64,000 nucleotides of DNA from Gammaproteobacteria bacterium (GCA_013152415.1 JAADGI010000032.1:62001-126000), one strand, 5' to 3'; counted from the first letter of the stretch, positions 25,234-34,867 are shown. The notes: generated from the letters alone by a model not told the origin. Numbers and translations: made by a program.

Positions 25234-26403
25234 ATGGAGATATACAAGATGACATACGAAACGATCCAGGTCAGCCGCGAGGAACTGTACGATCAGGTCT
25301 GGTCAGAACCGATGACCAAACTGGCCGAGCGTTACGGCCTTTCGGATGTCGGACTGGCGAAGATATGCCGTCGACTGAATGTGCCGCGGCCTGGACGAGG
25401 GTATTGGGCGAAGAAGCGACGCGGCAGGGCGGGTAGGCGACCGCCGTTACCATCTCTTAAGGATGGCCAGGAGTCCGAGGCGATGATCACAAAACGGGAA
25501 AAGCCGGCCGTGGATACGCAGCAAAGCAGTGAAGCGGAGATGCTGATCGCATCGGAAATGTGCGACGAGAAGCGGATACATGTACCGGCGCAGCCTGACA
25601 CATTGCATCCACTGGTGGCGCGAACGGAAAAAGGCCTGGGGAGCGCCAAGCTGAATAACCGGCACTTGCTCGACCCGCGGGCGAAACAATGTCTGAATGT
25701 ACAGGTTGGCGCGGAAAGTGTGGATCGTGCGGTGCGGATTATGGATGCGCTGCTTAAGGCCTTGGACGCACGCGGTTTTACGGTGGCTGTTAGAACTGAC
25801 CCGGAGCGATCAACGACCGTATCGGTGTTGGGGGAGACACTGGAATTCAGCCTTGAAGAAAGCGTCATGCGGAAAGAGCATGTGTTGACACCGGTCGAGC
25901 AGAAGAAGAAAGAACGCGATCGTTGGTACTCATTCAGAATTCCCCAGTACGACTTCGTGCCGGCTGGAAAACTTTCACTCAAGATCAGGAACCTGTGGCT
26001 GCGCGATATTCGCATGACCTGGTCGGATGGCAATATCCAGCGGGTGGAAGATTGTTTGAATGCCTTTATCATCGGGTTGATCAAGGCATCGGTGCAAAAA
26101 CGCGCCGATCGGATGGAGCGGGAGGCGGAGCAACGCCGGCGCGAAGAGAAGGCGCGGCTGATCCGGGAAGAAAAAGAGCGTTTAAAGAAGTTGGAAACAA
26201 ATGCAAAGAACTGGCACAAGAGTCAGACGATCCGGGCCTACATCGAAGCTGTTCGGGGGGACACGATCGGAAAGCACGGTAAGGTAGACGGTGAGTTTGA
26301 GCGCTGGTTGACCTGGGCTTCCCAACAAGCCGATCGCCTCGATCCACTCACCGAAAGCCCAGCCTCCATCCTTGATGAGGAAGATGATCACCGTTTTTGG
26401 TGA
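25234..26403 (+). CDS. Unknown island protein with HTH-like N-terminus and coiled coil
   Basis: 389 residues from ATG 25234; a second ATG at 25249, with GGAG nine bases before it, is an equally good start. Residues 14-65 (REELYDQVWSEPMTKLAERYG, then GLAKICRRLNVPRPGRGYWA) look like a helix-turn-helix that ends in a conserved RPGRGYW phrase. The middle, KERDRWYSFRIPQYDFVPAG with SLKIRNLWLRDIRMTW, is a compact domain. A charged coiled coil (ADRMEREAEQRRREEKARLI) follows. I have seen this domain order only in proteins of unknown function in mobile regions. No enzyme motif is visible. It is flanked by the higBA wreck and the integrase remnant. Confidence 0.7.
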   Translation: MEIYKMTYETIQVSREELYDQVWSEPMTKLAERYGLSDVGLAKICRRLNVPRPGRGYWAKKRRGRAGRRPPLPSLKDGQESEAMITKREKPAVDTQQSSEAEMLIASEMCDEKRIHVPAQPDTLHPLVARTEKGLGSAKLNNRHLLDPRAKQCLNVQVGAESVDRAVRIMDALLKALDARGFTVAVRTDPERSTTVSVLGETLEFSLEESVMRKEHVLTPVEQKKKERDRWYSFRIPQYDFVPAGKLSLKIRNLWLRDIRMTWSDGNIQRVEDCLNAFIIGLIKASVQKRADRMEREAEQRRREEKARLIREEKERLKKLETNAKNWHKSQTIRAYIEAVRGDTIGKHGKVDGEFERWLTWASQQADRLDPLTESPASILDEEDDHRFW

Positions 26404-26832
26404 TTATCCCAGCTTCCTCGCCAGATCCTCCGCCCTCAGATGTGTATACCGCTTCAGCATGCGCAGATCCTTGTGGCCGGTAATGTAGGCCCGTTTGACC
26501 GCTTCGGTGGTGACGGGGAATACCTGGACGTGGATACCGCGTGGTAGCGCGAGCAGGACCTTGATGGCGGTGGACGACAGCGGCACGGTACGTGATTCGC
26601 CGTTTTTGGTGTCGGGTAAATACGCAATGCGGCGCTTGAGGTCGATATGTTTCCAGCGCAGTCTCACCAGTTCGCCTTGGCGCATGGCGGTTTCCAGTGC
26701 GAGTTGTACGATGGGTAAGAGAAAAGGATCACGCGTCTTGCCGTTTGCGGGTAGTTTGATGTCGCGCACGGGATTGTGAACATGGATGCCCCATTCCTTG
26801 CGCGCCACTTCGAACATATGGCCAAGGAGCAC
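26404..26832 (-). pseudogene. Tyrosine integrase remnant 2, with internal in-frame deletions
   Basis: A 142-codon frame stays open yet is missing pieces of a site-specific integrase. It reads FEVARKEWGIHVHNPVRDIK, jumps at GKTRD-PFLLPIVQL past part of the catalytic domain, retains the first Arg box (ALETAMRQGELVRLRW), and again jumps at AVKRAYI-TGHKDLRM, losing the H-x-x-R box. RYTHL with the nucleophile Tyr is present. The N-terminal arm- and core-binding domains are also gone. It cannot recombine DNA. Position and direction next to the 3' end of tRNA-Val fit an island integrase. Confidence 0.78.
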
Positions 26833-26970
26833 GAGATTCCGTTTTACGGTTGCTGAAGGTTGCCATTGTCACATCTCGCTCATTCGCAAACGAGTGTGAC
26901 AACGCTGTGACAAATAATCAGTAGGAAACCCAAACGCGGGTGGAGAGGGGTTTTAACTGATTGTTTTTAT

Positions 26971-27045
26971 TGGTGGGCGATACTGGGATCGAACCAGTGA
27001 CCCCTGCCGTGTGAAGGCAGTGCTCTCCCGCTGAGCTAATCGCCC
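26971..27045 (-). tRNA. tRNA-Val(CAC)
   Basis: The leftward 75-base sequence starts GGGCGATTAGCTCAGCGGGA and ends ATCGCCCACCA with an encoded CCA. The anticodon arm CTGCC-TTCACAC-GGCAG gives anticodon CAC, reading GUG. The TPsiC arm GGTTCGATCC is normal. Its 3' end faces the accessory island, a common integration site. Confidence 0.93.
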
Positions 27046-27181
27046 GGTTTGGACCGGTCTGGAGAGATGGGATTCTAGGGTCATCCCTGGGGTGGGTCAA
27101 ATCCGATCTGAACTGTGCATCCAGGCCGCAAGTGCATTAGAATACGCGGGTTTTTCCCTTGGCCACAGACCACACAATCCA

Positions 27182-28594
27182 ATGACGGTAAAGACTCGAT
27201 TTGCCCCCAGCCCCACGGGCTATCTCCATGTGGGGGGTGCCCGCACTGCCCTGTTTTCCTGGCTGCACGCCCGCCGTCACGGCGGTAAATTCGTGCTGCG
27301 GATCGAGGACACGGACCGGGAGCGCTCCACCGATGAGTCGGTGAACGCCATATTAGAGGGCATGACCTGGTTGGGCCTGGAATACGACGAGGGTCCCATA
27401 TATCAAACTCACCGCTTTGAGCGCTATAACACGGTCATTGGTGAGTTGATGGCCAAGGGCCTGGCCTATCGCTGTGATTGTTCTCGCGAGCGCCTGGACG
27501 GTATTCGGGAAGAGCAGATGGCGCGCAAGGCCAAGCCCCGCTATGACGGCCATTGCCGTGGCCGGGAAGTCGGCAGCGACGCCCCCCACGTGATTCGATT
27601 CCGCAACCCAGATGAGGGTGGGGTAGTGGTGGATGATCGGGTGCGGGGCAAGGTGGCCTACGACAACGCCGAACTGGATGACTTGATCATTCGCCGTACA
27701 GACGGTTCCCCCACCTATAATCTGACCGTGGTGGTGGATGACCTGGACATGGGGATTACTGATGTGATCCGCGGTGATGACCACCTTAATAACACCCCAA
27801 GACAGATCAATATCCTCCGGGCGCTGGGTGCCGAACCCCCCCGTTATGCCCACGTGCCCATGATCCTGGGCGATGACGGTAGCCGTTTGTCCAAGCGTCA
27901 TGGTGCGGTGAGTGTGATGCAGTACCGGGAACAGGGTATTTTACCGGAGGCTCTGCTCAATTATCTGGTGCGTCTGGGTTGGTCCTATGGTGATCAGGAG
28001 ATCTTTTCCTTGGACGAACTCACCCAGCTTTTTGATATTAAAGACGTCAACAAGGCGGCGTCCAGTTTCAACACCGACAAGCTCTTATGGTTGAACCAGC
28101 ACTATATAAAGGAAGACGACCCTAAGCGTATTGCACGCTTGCTGAGTCCGCTGCTGGGTGATCTGGATATTGACCCCACCCAGGGTCCCGACTTGGTGGA
28201 AGTGGTCAAGGCGCAACAAGAGCGGGCCAAGACCCTGGTGGAGATGGCCGAGATCAGCGCCTTTGTCTACAAAGATTTTGATGAGTTTGAACCCAAGGCC
28301 GCCAAGAAGCATCTGCGACCGGTGGCCGCCGAGGCCTTGCAACAGGTTCGTGAGGCCCTGGCGATTGTGAGTGACTGGTCGCCTGCTGCCCTGCACGACA
28401 CGGTAGAGAGGGTGGCGGAGCTTATGGATGTGAAGATGGGTAAGGTGGCCCAACCGCTGCGGGTGGCGGTCGTCGGTCGGGCGGCATCCCCTGGTATTGA
28501 TGTGACCTTGTATCTTGTAGGCCGGGAGGCCTGTCTGCGGCGTATTGATCGTGCCCTGGAATATATTGCGGCACGGGCTGGAGACCAGGTATGA
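27182..28594 (+). CDS. gltX: Glutamyl-tRNA synthetase
   Basis: 470 residues from ATG 27182 ([19 protein letters not shown]), the standard N-terminus; thirty more upstream codons are open but not native. The class I HIGH signature is [10 protein letters not shown] and the KMSKS counterpart SRLSKRHG. A zinc site typical of the gammaproteobacterial enzyme is seen as [10 protein letters not shown] with a further Cys in DGHCRG. It charges tRNA-Glu with glutamate. Two tRNA-Glu genes lie in this window. The gene is followed by a pair of REP-like repeats. Confidence 0.96.
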   Translation: MTVKTRFAPSPTGYLHVGGARTALFSWLHARRHGGKFVLRIEDTDRERSTDESVNAILEGMTWLGLEYDEGPIYQTHRFERYNTVIGELMAKGLAYRCDCSRERLDGIREEQMARKAKPRYDGHCRGREVGSDAPHVIRFRNPDEGGVVVDDRVRGKVAYDNAELDDLIIRRTDGSPTYNLTVVVDDLDMGITDVIRGDDHLNNTPRQINILRALGAEPPRYAHVPMILGDDGSRLSKRHGAVSVMQYREQGILPEALLNYLVRLGWSYGDQEIFSLDELTQLFDIKDVNKAASSFNTDKLLWLNQHYIKEDDPKRIARLLSPLLGDLDIDPTQGPDLVEVVKAQQERAKTLVEMAEISAFVYKDFDEFEPKAAKKHLRPVAAEALQQVREALAIVSDWSPAALHDTVERVAELMDVKMGKVAQPLRVAVVGRAASPGIDVTLYLVGREACLRRIDRALEYIAARAGDQV

Positions 28595-28635
28595 TTTTTT
28601 TCAGAAAGATTACCCCCCATTGTTGTCTATCGATT

Positions 28636-28681
28636 CCCTCTCCCACCGGGGAGAGGGTTAGGGTGAGGGGATCGTTGATGG
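28636..28681. repeat. REP-like palindromic repeat, copy 3
   Basis: CCCTCTCCCACCGGGGAGAG begins a hairpin (CCCTCTCC / GGAGAGGG), followed by GTTAGGGTGAGGGGATCGTT and GATGG. The same tail, with few changes, forms the start of panC at 56350-56371. This copy is inverted relative to the next one. Confidence 0.8.
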
Positions 28682-28705
28682 GATTAAATCATAGGGTTAT
28701 ATCTT

Positions 28706-28740
28706 CCCTCATCCCTGCCTTCTCCCGGAGGGAGAAGGGG
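28706..28740. repeat. REP-like palindromic repeat, copy 2
   Basis: CCCTCATCCCTGCCTTCTCC continues into GGGAGAAGGGG. It matches copy 1 at 841-874 in the same orientation and faces the copy at 28636, making an inverted pair between gltX and glnS. Confidence 0.8.
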
Positions 28741-28768
28741 CGGCTCCACTATTAACGGGATGACAGTA

Positions 28769-30466
28769 ATGAGCGAAGAAAAAGAAACCACGCCCACTAA
28801 TTTTATCCGCCATATCATTGATGCCGATGTTAAGGCGGGCAAAAACGAGGGCCGGGTGGCGACCCGGTTTCCACCGGAACCCAACGGCTATTTACACATC
28901 GGTCACGCCAAGTCGATTTGTTTGAACTTTGGTATCGCCGAAGATTACCAAGGTACCTGCAATCTGCGTTTTGATGACACCAACCCCCACAAGGAAAATA
29001 CGGAGTACATTGAGGCGATCAAAGAGGACGTACGCTGGTTGGGTTACGATTGGGGGCAACGACTCTTCTTTTCGTCCGACTACTTTGACCAACTGTACGG
29101 CTATGCGGTTGAGTTGATCAAGGCCGGTAAGGCCTATGTGTGTGACCTTGATGCCGATGCTATCCGGGCCTATCGTGGTACCTTGACCGAGGCAGGCCGT
29201 GCCAGTCCCTACCGTGATCGTAGTGTGGAAGACAATCTGGACCTGTTTGCGCGCATGAAGGCGGGGGAGTTCGAGGATGGTGCGCGGGTGTTACGAGCCA
29301 GGATTGATATGGCTGCCCCGAACATGAACATGCGTGACCCGACCCTGTTTCGAATTCGTCGCGGCGTCGTTCACCATCAGACCGGTGAGGCCTGGTGTAT
29401 CTATCCCATGTATGATTTTACCCATCCCATTTCCGATGCCATTGAGGGGATCACCCATTCTCTGTGCACCTTGGAATTCGAGGACCATCGCCCCCTCTAC
29501 GATTGGGTGTTGGACAATATTTCTATCGCCTGTCATCCCCAGCAGATTGAGTTCTCGCGCCTGAACCTGGAACACACGGTGATGAGCAAACGCAAATTGA
29601 CCGAGCTGGTCAATGATGGACGGGTACAGGGTTGGGACGACCCACGCATGCCTACCCTTGCCGGGATGCGGCGTCGCGGTTATACCCCAAAGTCGCTGCG
29701 GATGTTTTGTGATCGCATCGGCGTCACCAAGTCAGACAACGTGGTGGAAATGGGTGTGTTGGAGGCCTGTGTCCGTGAAGACCTCAACGACAACGCACCC
29801 CGGCGTATGGCGGTGCTGCGTCCCCTGGAGGTGGAGATCGACAACTACCCCGAGGGCGAGGGTGAGGTGATTGAAGCGGCAAACCACCCCCAGAATGAAG
29901 CCATGGGGAGCCGACAATTATCTTTTAGCCGCAGGCTCTATATTGACCGCAACGATTTTCGGGAAGAGGCATCAAAGAAATTCAAACGACTGGTGACCGG
30001 AGGTGAGGTACGACTGCGTAATGCCTATGTGATTCGCTGTGACGAGGTGATCAAGGATGCCCAGGGCGAGATCGTCAAGCTGCGTTGCAGTTATGACCCC
30101 AAGACCCTGGGGGCCAAGCCGGAGGGGCGCAAGGTGAAGGGGGTGATCCACTGGGTGTCTCAGGATCACGCCCTGGAGGCTGAGGTACGGTTGTTTGATC
30201 GGCTGCTTCATCACCCCAGTCCCGATACAGCCACAGACGGTGGCGGTTTTAAAGACCAGATCAACCCCGAGTCTCTTAGCAGTTTGCGGGGATGTTTTCT
30301 CGAGGCCAGCTTGAGCGGTGCCCAACCTGGCGAGGTGTTCCAGTTTGAGCGTGAGGGGTACTTTTGTGTCGACAAAGACCACAGCCCAGCCCAGCCGGTG
30401 TTTAATCGTACCGTGACTCTGCGTGATTCCTGGGCCAAGATTGACCCCCCGCGTAAATCGCAGTAA
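28769..30466 (+). CDS. glnS: Glutaminyl-tRNA synthetase
   Basis: 565 residues from ATG 28769 ([18 protein letters not shown]), matching the N-terminus of the E. coli enzyme; another ATG lies nine bases earlier. Class I motifs are [12 protein letters not shown] and the KMSKS form HTVMSKRKL. The C-terminal beta-barrel anticodon-binding domains are complete to about residue 560. It attaches glutamine to tRNA-Gln. GlnRS occurs mainly in gammaproteobacteria and a few others, supporting the taxonomic placement. Confidence 0.96.
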   Translation: MSEEKETTPTNFIRHIIDADVKAGKNEGRVATRFPPEPNGYLHIGHAKSICLNFGIAEDYQGTCNLRFDDTNPHKENTEYIEAIKEDVRWLGYDWGQRLFFSSDYFDQLYGYAVELIKAGKAYVCDLDADAIRAYRGTLTEAGRASPYRDRSVEDNLDLFARMKAGEFEDGARVLRARIDMAAPNMNMRDPTLFRIRRGVVHHQTGEAWCIYPMYDFTHPISDAIEGITHSLCTLEFEDHRPLYDWVLDNISIACHPQQIEFSRLNLEHTVMSKRKLTELVNDGRVQGWDDPRMPTLAGMRRRGYTPKSLRMFCDRIGVTKSDNVVEMGVLEACVREDLNDNAPRRMAVLRPLEVEIDNYPEGEGEVIEAANHPQNEAMGSRQLSFSRRLYIDRNDFREEASKKFKRLVTGGEVRLRNAYVIRCDEVIKDAQGEIVKLRCSYDPKTLGAKPEGRKVKGVIHWVSQDHALEAEVRLFDRLLHHPSPDTATDGGGFKDQINPESLSSLRGCFLEASLSGAQPGEVFQFEREGYFCVDKDHSPAQPVFNRTVTLRDSWAKIDPPRKSQ

Positions 30467-30521
30467 TTTACGTAACGGATTGATTATTAGGCGTTAACTG
30501 AAGGGCATGTACGGACTTTGC

Positions 30522-30550
30522 TTGACAGCCTATATCGCCTAGCGTACATT
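30522..30550 (+). promoter_or_regulatory. Sigma-70 promoter of the tRNA-Ala/tRNA-Glu unit
   Basis: A perfect -35 TTGACA (30522-30527), a 17-base spacer and -10 TACATT (30545-30550) precede tRNA-Ala by 14 bases. The sequence after the -10 (CCGCGCTCG) is GC-rich, as in promoters under stringent control. Confidence 0.85.
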
Positions 30551-30563
30551 CCGCGCTCGATTT

Positions 30564-30639
30564 GGGGCCATAGCTCAGCTGGGAGAGCGCAACACTGGCA
30601 GTGTTGAGGTCGGCGGTTCGATCCCGCCTGGCTCCACCA
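30564..30639 (+). tRNA. tRNA-Ala(GGC)
   Basis: 76 bases, GGGGCCATAGCTCAGCTGGG to GGCTCCACCA with encoded CCA. The anticodon arm CAACA-CTGGCAG-TGTTG gives GGC. The acceptor stem pairs with one G-U. Confidence 0.95.
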
Positions 30640-30692
30640 AATTCAGTCCAAACGGATGGGCGAAGAACACCCCGCCCGTTTGGCAGATTTTA

Positions 30693-30768
30693 GTCCCCAT
30701 CGTCTAGAGGCCTAGGACACCGCCTTTTCACGGCGGCGACAGGGGTTCGACTCCCCTTGGGGACGCCA
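30693..30768 (+). tRNA. tRNA-Glu(TTC)
   Basis: 76 bases, GTCCCCATCGTCTAGAGGCC to GGGGACGCCA. The anticodon arm CCGCC-TTTTCAC-GGCGG gives TTC. It is cotranscribed with tRNA-Ala. Confidence 0.95.
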
Positions 30769-30780
30769 AATACCTATAGA

Positions 30781-30806
30781 GGGTGCCATTCGGCACCCTT
30801 TTTTAT
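30781..30806 (+). terminator. Rho-independent terminator of the tRNA unit
   Basis: A 7-bp stem GGGTGCC-ATTC-GGCACCC (30781-30798) is directly followed by a run of seven T. Confidence 0.9.
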
Positions 30807-30876
30807 TTGATTTTCACCACTATCGCGTTGGCTGGGTGATGTTATCATCACCGCTTTTATTTGCCGGGAGTTACGG

Positions 30877-31449
30877 ATGCAGGTTCAAGATACTGATCTT
30901 GAAGGGGTCAAATTGATTGTCCCCAAGGTCTACGGTGATGACCGGGGATTTTTTCTCGAGACGTTTAATCAAAAGGTCTTTCTGGATGCGGGCTTACCGG
31001 GGGAATTTGCCCAGGACAACCATTCCTTTTCTACCCAGGGCGTGTTGCGTGGTTTGCACTATCAATATCCCCAATGGCAGGGCAAGCTGGTGCGGGCCCT
31101 GCACGGTCAAATTTTCGATGTGGCGGTGGATATCCGCCGTAAGTCAGATCAGTTCGGGCGCTGGTACGGGGCCATCTTGTCGGAAGACAACAAACACCAA
31201 CTCTATGTGCCACCGGGTTATGCCCATGGATTTTGCGTCATGAGTGACACCGTAGACGTCTTGTATAAATGCACCACCCTCTACGATCCTAGCGGTGAGC
31301 AGAGTCTTATCTGGAATGATCCCGACGTGGGAGTTGAATGGCCAGTGGATAATCCCATTTTGTCCGATAGAGACAAACTGGGATTGCGGCTTAGGGATAT
31401 CGAAACCTTGAATACCGGTCCTGTGCATGCGCATCCTACTGTTCGGTAA
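30877..31449 (+). CDS. rfbC: dTDP-4-dehydrorhamnose 3,5-epimerase
   Basis: 190 residues, ATG with GGGAG upstream. The cupin-fold epimerase carries RGLHYQ with the catalytic His near residue 62, and YVPPGYAHGF near residue 112. It converts dTDP-4-keto-6-deoxyglucose to the L-rhamno form, the third step of dTDP-L-rhamnose synthesis in the cytoplasm. The next gene, rfbD, overlaps by 23 bases. The first two enzymes, RfbA and RfbB, are not encoded in this window. Confidence 0.95.
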   Translation: MQVQDTDLEGVKLIVPKVYGDDRGFFLETFNQKVFLDAGLPGEFAQDNHSFSTQGVLRGLHYQYPQWQGKLVRALHGQIFDVAVDIRRKSDQFGRWYGAILSEDNKHQLYVPPGYAHGFCVMSDTVDVLYKCTTLYDPSGEQSLIWNDPDVGVEWPVDNPILSDRDKLGLRLRDIETLNTGPVHAHPTVR

Positions 31450-32305
31450 AAATGGCCAAGTGGGTTCCGCCCTGGAACCGCGTCTACAGCACCTGGGGTC
31501 TGTGGTCAGTTTGGGTCGTTCAGATTTGGATCTGACCGATATTGATGGTATTGGCCGCTGCATCGCCGAGCACCAACCCGAGATTATTATCAACGCCGCT
31601 GCCTACACTGCGGTAGACAAGGCCGAGCAGGAGCCCGATTTGGCCAGTATCTTAAACAGTGACGCCCCTGCCGCCATGGCTCACGCTGCCAAGAATATTG
31701 ATGCCATGTTGGTTCACTACTCCACCGATTATGTTTTTGATGGCAGCGCCAGCACCCCTTATAAAGAGGACCAGGTTACCGCGCCCGATAGTGCCTACGG
31801 GCGCAGCAAGTGGGCCGGCGAACAAGCCATCGCCGAGGCTGGTGTGGCCTATCTGATCTTTCGTACCGCTTGGGTCTATTCATTGCGTGGACACAATTTC
31901 CTCAACACCATGTTGCGCCTGGGCAAGGAACGTAGCGAACTGGGGGTGGTGGACGATCAGATTGGCAGTCCCACCTTCGCCGGTGCTATCGCCGACGCCA
32001 CCCTGGAGGTGTTATTGAAGATACAAAAAGACGGTGGCCTGCGCGAAGACCAATGTGGGCTCTATCACATGACTTGCGAGGGTGATACGTCCTGGTATGG
32101 TTTTACCCGGAAGATTTTTGAGATTGCGGGTTTGAAGGATATAAAGCTGGATGCGATCACCACCGACCAATATCCCACGCTGGCGGCCCGGCCCGCCTAT
32201 TCGGTTCTTTGCAATGATAAACTCAGTAAGACCTTTGGGGTAGCGTTGCCCCATTGGGAGCAATGCCTTGTCCAATGTCTTGGCGAAAGGGATGGAAAAA
32301 AATAG
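31427..32305 (+). CDS. rfbD: dTDP-4-dehydrorhamnose reductase
   Basis: 292 residues. The N-terminal NADPH-binding GKNGQVGSAL, the STDYVFDG segment and the catalytic YGRSK (Tyr-x-x-x-Lys) mark it as RfbD of the extended SDR family. It reduces dTDP-4-keto-L-rhamnose to dTDP-L-rhamnose. The start ATG (31427) lies within rfbC and the gene overlaps the next helicase gene by 14 bases, so rfbC-rfbD-yoaA-tsaB probably form one transcript. Confidence 0.95.
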   Translation: MRILLFGKNGQVGSALEPRLQHLGSVVSLGRSDLDLTDIDGIGRCIAEHQPEIIINAAAYTAVDKAEQEPDLASILNSDAPAAMAHAAKNIDAMLVHYSTDYVFDGSASTPYKEDQVTAPDSAYGRSKWAGEQAIAEAGVAYLIFRTAWVYSLRGHNFLNTMLRLGKERSELGVVDDQIGSPTFAGAIADATLEVLLKIQKDGGLREDQCGLYHMTCEGDTSWYGFTRKIFEIAGLKDIKLDAITTDQYPTLAARPAYSVLCNDKLSKTFGVALPHWEQCLVQCLGERDGKK

Positions 32306-34199
32306 CGCAGACCTGTTGGCCCTGGACGGACCCTTCGCTGATTTGTTAGAGGGTTTTACCACCCGGGATTGTCAGCAGCAGATGGCCGCATCGGTAGAGA
32401 GGGTGTTGGCAGAGGGGGGCAGCTGTGTCATTGAGTCCGGCACCGGCACCGGCAAGACCTTCGCCTATCTCGTGCCCGCTCTGCTGTCAGGCAAAAAGGT
32501 GCTGGTGTCTACCGGTACCAAGAACCTTCAAGACCAACTTTTTCATCGTGATCTTCCCATCGTGCGTAAGGCGGTAGGGGTCCCAGTGACCACCGCACTG
32601 CTCAAGGGTCGCGCCAACTATGTGTGCATACATCGACTGGGCCTGGCGGATCAGGACGCACGGCACGCTAACGAATTGGCTGCTATTCGCAAATGGGCCG
32701 GGCAAACCCATAGCGGGGATATCGCCGAGGTGCGTTCGGTGGCGGAGGGTTCGCCCATCTGGTCCCGGGTGACTTCTACTGCCGAGAATTGTCTCGGTGC
32801 CAAGTGTGATGACTACGATGAGTGCCATGTCAAAAAGGCCCGCCAGTCGGCCCTGGCGGCTGATATCCTGGTTGTGAATCATCATCTGTTTTTTGCCGAC
32901 CTGGCCCTGAAAGAAGAAGGTTTCGGCCAGTTATTACCAGGCTTTGAAGCGGTGATCTTCGATGAGGCCCATCAACTCCCTGAGATTGCCTCAGACTTCT
33001 TTGGAGTGATTCTGACCGCTTACCAGTTGCAGGGGCTATGTCGCGATATACGCCTGGCAGAGTTGGCAGAGAAAAGTGGAATTGGTGAGCTTATGTCCCG
33101 ATTGGAGGCGACCGAAAAGGCCATAGCCGATTTTCGGTTGAGCTTGGGCGATGCCGATCGTCGCGCCGCCTGGGCCAGCGTCGAAGAACAACCCAGGGTG
33201 CAACAAGGCCTGGCGACCCTCAAAGACCGTTTGGCCGCTTTGTCACAAGTCATGGAGAAGGCAGCGGTGGTGGGGGAAGCCCTGGGCAACGCCTGGCAGC
33301 GGATTATGGATCTCAATGACCGCCTGGAGATGATCACCAGTCGTTCCAGTACCGATTATGTGGCTTGGTTTGAGACCCATAACCGTAATGTCATTCTACG
33401 CCTGACCCCGGTGGATGTGGCTAATGCCTTTCGTGAGCGTCGTGGTGATGGCAACAGTCATGGCGATCGTGCCTGGGTGTACACTTCGGCGACGCTGGCG
33501 GTGAATGGGCGCTTTGAGTTTTTTCAGGCGCGTCTGGGCCTGGAGGATGCCCATACCGAACTGTGGGACAGTCCGTTTGATTTTCAACAACAGGCACTGC
33601 TGTATATCCCCCAGGGTTTACCTCAGCCTTCCGCGCCCGACTATACTCGGATCCTGGTGGACACTATCGTGCCCGTGTTGGAGGCCAGTGGCGGTCGCGC
33701 CTTTGTATTGTTTACCAGTCACCGCGCCCTGCGAGAGGTTGCCCAAAGTTTGCCCCAGCGCATCGACTATCCGATATTGGTGCAGGGTACGGCGCCACGT
33801 TCACAGTTACTCACCCAGTTTCGCGACACCGAGCATGGGGTACTGCTGGGGACTGGGAGTTTCTGGGAGGGGGTGGACGTGCGCGGTGAGGCCTTATCCT
33901 GTGTGATCATCGACAAGCTGCCTTTTGCCTCACCCGCCGACCCGGTACTTCAGGCCCGGGGGGCTGCCATGGAGGCCGAAGGGCGCAACCCCTTTTTTGA
34001 GTATCAGGTCCCCAATGCGGTAATTTCACTCAAACAGGGTGCCGGACGTTTGATTCGAGATGCCGAGGACCGTGGCCTGTTGGTATTGTGCGATCCCAGA
34101 TTATTGACCAAGTCCTATGGAAAATATTTTATGAAGAGTCTGCCGGATTACCCCGTGACCCGAGAGCTGGCCGACGTGCAGACCTTTTTCGCAGGGTGA
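32292..34199 (+). CDS. yoaA: ATP-dependent helicase of the YoaA/DinG (XPD-like) family
   Basis: 635 residues from ATG 32292, where AAAGGG stands directly upstream; the frame is open a further eight codons. Walker A is ESGTGTGKT, Walker B is the DEAH box FDEAHQLPE. Four Cys for an iron-sulfur cluster are spread as YVCIHRL, NCLGAKC and DECHVKKA. Motif VI QGAGRLIR near the C-terminus is complete. YoaA is a 5'-3' helicase that works with the HolC subunit to repair stalled forks. The alternative DinG is longer (over 700 residues). It overlaps tsaB by four bases. Confidence 0.9.
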   Translation: MEKNSADLLALDGPFADLLEGFTTRDCQQQMAASVERVLAEGGSCVIESGTGTGKTFAYLVPALLSGKKVLVSTGTKNLQDQLFHRDLPIVRKAVGVPVTTALLKGRANYVCIHRLGLADQDARHANELAAIRKWAGQTHSGDIAEVRSVAEGSPIWSRVTSTAENCLGAKCDDYDECHVKKARQSALAADILVVNHHLFFADLALKEEGFGQLLPGFEAVIFDEAHQLPEIASDFFGVILTAYQLQGLCRDIRLAELAEKSGIGELMSRLEATEKAIADFRLSLGDADRRAAWASVEEQPRVQQGLATLKDRLAALSQVMEKAAVVGEALGNAWQRIMDLNDRLEMITSRSSTDYVAWFETHNRNVILRLTPVDVANAFRERRGDGNSHGDRAWVYTSATLAVNGRFEFFQARLGLEDAHTELWDSPFDFQQQALLYIPQGLPQPSAPDYTRILVDTIVPVLEASGGRAFVLFTSHRALREVAQSLPQRIDYPILVQGTAPRSQLLTQFRDTEHGVLLGTGSFWEGVDVRGEALSCVIIDKLPFASPADPVLQARGAAMEAEGRNPFFEYQVPNAVISLKQGAGRLIRDAEDRGLLVLCDPRLLTKSYGKYFMKSLPDYPVTRELADVQTFFAG

Positions 34200-34867
34200 A
34201 GATACTCGCTCTGGACACTGCTACTGCGGCCTGTTCGGTGGCCGCCTGGGACGATGCTGAAGTAGTCGAGCGCTTTGAATTGGTCGAACACGGACACTCA
34301 GAGCGGTTATTGCCTCTGGTTGATGAAGTTCTGGCCGAGGTGGGCTGGGGCTTGAGTCAATGTGATGCCCTGGCCTTTGGTCGTGGCCCCGGCTCGTTTA
34401 CTGCTCTGCGTATCGGCGCGGGTGTTACGCAAGGCCTGGCTTTTGGTGCCGATCTACCTGTGGTGCCGGTATCATCCCTTGCCGCCCTGGCCCAGGGCCA
34501 GGATGCCACACGAGTATTGGCAGCCTTTGATGCCCGCATGTCTCAAATGTACTGGGCGGCCTATGTGCGTAACACCAAGGGTTTGGTTGAACTTGCCGGC
34601 CAGGAGCGGGTGACCTCACCGGTAGATCTGGTCTTAGAGGGGGATGAAACCTGGTTGGGCGTGGGGAATGGCTGGATCGCCTATCGGCAGGTGTTACCAC
34701 AGGCGGTGGAGGAGGCTGTAGAGATCAACGATATTTGTCTTTATCCCCATGCCCGGGAGGTAGCGGTACTGGCAGTCGGGCCGGTCGAGGCCGGCGAGAC
34801 CGTTGGGGCCGAAGAGGCGGTGCCGCAATACATAAGAAATAATGTGGCCCAAAAAAGGGGCCAGTAG
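34196..34867 (+). CDS. tsaB: tRNA threonylcarbamoyladenosine biosynthesis protein TsaB
   Basis: 223 residues from a GTG at 34196 whose last bases form the TGA of the upstream gene (GTGA overlap). The protein starts with the canonical KILALDTATAACSVA and contains the family motif GPGSFTALRIG near residue 65. TsaB is a catalytically dead kinase-fold partner of TsaD and is required for t6A at position 37 of ANN-decoding tRNAs. A 36-codon upstream extension in the same frame is a shadow. The C-terminal VPQYIRNNVA is typical. Confidence 0.94.
   Translation: MKILALDTATAACSVAAWDDAEVVERFELVEHGHSERLLPLVDEVLAEVGWGLSQCDALAFGRGPGSFTALRIGAGVTQGLAFGADLPVVPVSSLAALAQGQDATRVLAAFDARMSQMYWAAYVRNTKGLVELAGQERVTSPVDLVLEGDETWLGVGNGWIAYRQVLPQAVEEAVEINDICLYPHAREVAVLAVGPVEAGETVGAEEAVPQYIRNNVAQKRGQ

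Noticed and set aside
25332-26219. 295-codon leftward frame opposite the unknown island protein
   Set aside because: Its Ser/Arg-rich composition is that of an antisense shadow; the plus-strand frame has a ribosome binding site and HTH-like sequence.
26833-26970. Direct repeat of the tRNA-Val 3' end marking the left island boundary
   Set aside because: I did not see a second copy of the tRNA end in the window by eye; a computed search is needed, so no attachment site is listed.
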